Assembly (NCBI GenBank): GCA_030123605.1
Contig: CP126123.1
Coordinates: forward strand, 3,997,237-4,061,236
DNA length: 64,000 nt
Reading direction: 5' to 3'
Source of the DNA: Nitrospira sp.
Lineage (GTDB): Bacteria > Nitrospirota > Nitrospiria > Nitrospirales > Nitrospiraceae
Under the pieces are notes generated by a model. That model was not told where the DNA came from. It saw nothing but the letters and a program-made list of their open reading frames with translations, and made no database searches. The translations under genes and the position numbers were made by a program. This document shows positions 63,240-64,000 of the stretch, one piece after another. How positions within the stretch are numbered: position 1 is the first letter of the stretch; every line of letters starts with the position of its first letter.

Positions 63240-64000
63240 TCATCCAATTAGTTGTTCAGCAGTGAGTGCGCCCCCCACGGTTACACCGAGGCTGTCATCG
63301 TATAAGGTGCTTACCGCCTGTGCGAAGATACCCGGCCAGATCTCTTCGACTTCTCCAGTCTCGACCAGATGATCTACTACTCGGCGTGGTATATTGACGC
63401 TGTATCGTTGCAGCTTACGCATGAGCCACCGTTCCGGCCCATCCTTCCGGAGCTTTCCAATCAGGACTGGGCTTTCTCCGTACCACACAAGGATGGATTG
63501 GCTTTCAACATCGTCAATGAGCTTGAACTTTTCGGCAGCGGTGCGGAATTGAACTTTCAGCTCTCGGGCGTCCCTTGTCAGCAAGTCGTTGATGCCGAGC
63601 TTATCGAGCGAGTCGGCCTTCACATAGAATTGCTCAAAGTAACGGGTGAACAATTCTCTCGCCATTGGATCGTTCGTACTGCCGCTCAGAAGGCTGATGG
63701 TGGTTTGTTCGGCTCGGCGGAGCATGCCGGGCGGTGAAGCTTTGGGAGGAACAAACACGACAACCTTGCCGCGTTTCGCCTCTCCTTCTCGGTTGCAGCG
63801 ACCGGCCGCCTGTGCGATGGAATCTAGGCCAGACAGTGCCCGGTAGACGACTGGAAAATCGATGTCCACCCCTGCCTCAACGAGCTGGGTGCTGATGACG
63901 CGAGTAGGGAGCTTCTGTTTCAGCCTTTCCCGAATGCCTTCAATGACCTGCGATCGATGCTCTCCGCACATGGCGGCGGATAAGTGGATCGTCCCCTCCG
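63240..64000 (-). CDS. cas3: Cas3 helicase-nuclease, C-terminal part only
   Basis: Only the last 253 residues are in the window; the frame stays open to the right edge. The first visible residues EGTIHLSAAMCGEHRSQVI are the helicase segment before motif V. STQLVEAGVDIDFPVVYRALSGLDSIAQAAGRCNREG (in outline) contains helicase motifs V and VI. The HD nuclease and Walker motifs lie outside. Cas3 degrades target DNA after Cascade binding. Confidence 0.95.
   Translation of the reverse strand, partial: EGTIHLSAAMCGEHRSQVIEGIRERLKQKLPTRVISTQLVEAGVDIDFPVVYRALSGLDSIAQAAGRCNREGEAKRGKVVVFVPPKASPPGMLRRAEQTTISLLSGSTNDPMARELFTRYFEQFYVKADSLDKLGINDLLTRDARELKVQFRTAAEKFKLIDDVESQSILVWYGESPVLIGKLRKDGPERWLMRKLQRYSVNIPRRVVDHLVETGEVEEIWPGIFAQAVSTLYDDSLGVTVGGALTAEQLIG

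Overview
The window is 64 kb of G+C-rich bacterial chromosome with short intergenic gaps, many ATGA start/stop overlaps and a full Gram-negative envelope set: Tol-Pal, a TolC-type outer-membrane factor, lipoproteins and TatC. Multihaem c-type cytochromes, molybdenum-cofactor genes and a Tol locus with two CpoB-like proteins suggest a Nitrospirota (Nitrospira-like) organism. That assignment comes from gene content and protein style, not from a search.

Left part (1-23.6 kb) is mostly housekeeping: an export-signal FGE-like protein cut by the left edge, lipoproteins, an MBL hydrolase, a secreted bifunctional-nuclease (DUF151) homologue, PilZ, TrpS, an LpoA-like periplasmic binding protein, XerD, tRNA-Val and tRNA-Asp. 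The operon tolQ-tolR-tolA-tolB-pal-cpoB-cpoB follows, then mutL-miaA-mtnP-pfkB-TPR-rodZ and a monohaem cytochrome c.

Middle part (23.7-49.3 kb) holds a degenerate caspase-fold lipoprotein, a carbamoyltransferase / GT-C / GT2 glycan locus, HtrA with a collagen-like insert, and TatC. Next come an Mrp/NBP35 ATPase, MoeA, MobB, a hexahaem NapC-type cytochrome and an ABC-2 exporter. After those are a 2OG-Fe(II) oxygenase, an RRM protein, TPR proteins, a DevBCA-type exporter with its outer-membrane factor, and RqcH/NFACT.

Right part (49.5-64 kb) is accessory. It carries an HExxH peptide beta-hydroxylase-like protein convergent with a leaderless PEP-CTERM-style protein, an operator-like GTATC/GATAC array, a beta-barrel-like protein, and an AbrB-antitoxin / Doc-toxin pair. 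The toxin gene ends 9 bp from the distal end of a 39-repeat CRISPR array. Upstream of the array, all on the minus strand, lies a complete type I-C operon cas3(partial)-cas5c-cas8c-cas7-cas4-cas1-cas2. The array is transcribed leftward from a 178-bp leader beside cas2. The leader contains a 33-codon reading frame with an excellent ribosome-binding site that stops inside the first repeat, and a perfect inverted repeat at the leader-repeat junction. One spacer occurs three times and another is tandemly duplicated.

The most noteworthy signals are the leader mini-ORF, the toxin-antitoxin pair with no room for a terminator between it and the array, the repeated spacers, the HExxH locus, the pseudo-caspase, and a small structured element before the cytochrome c gene.
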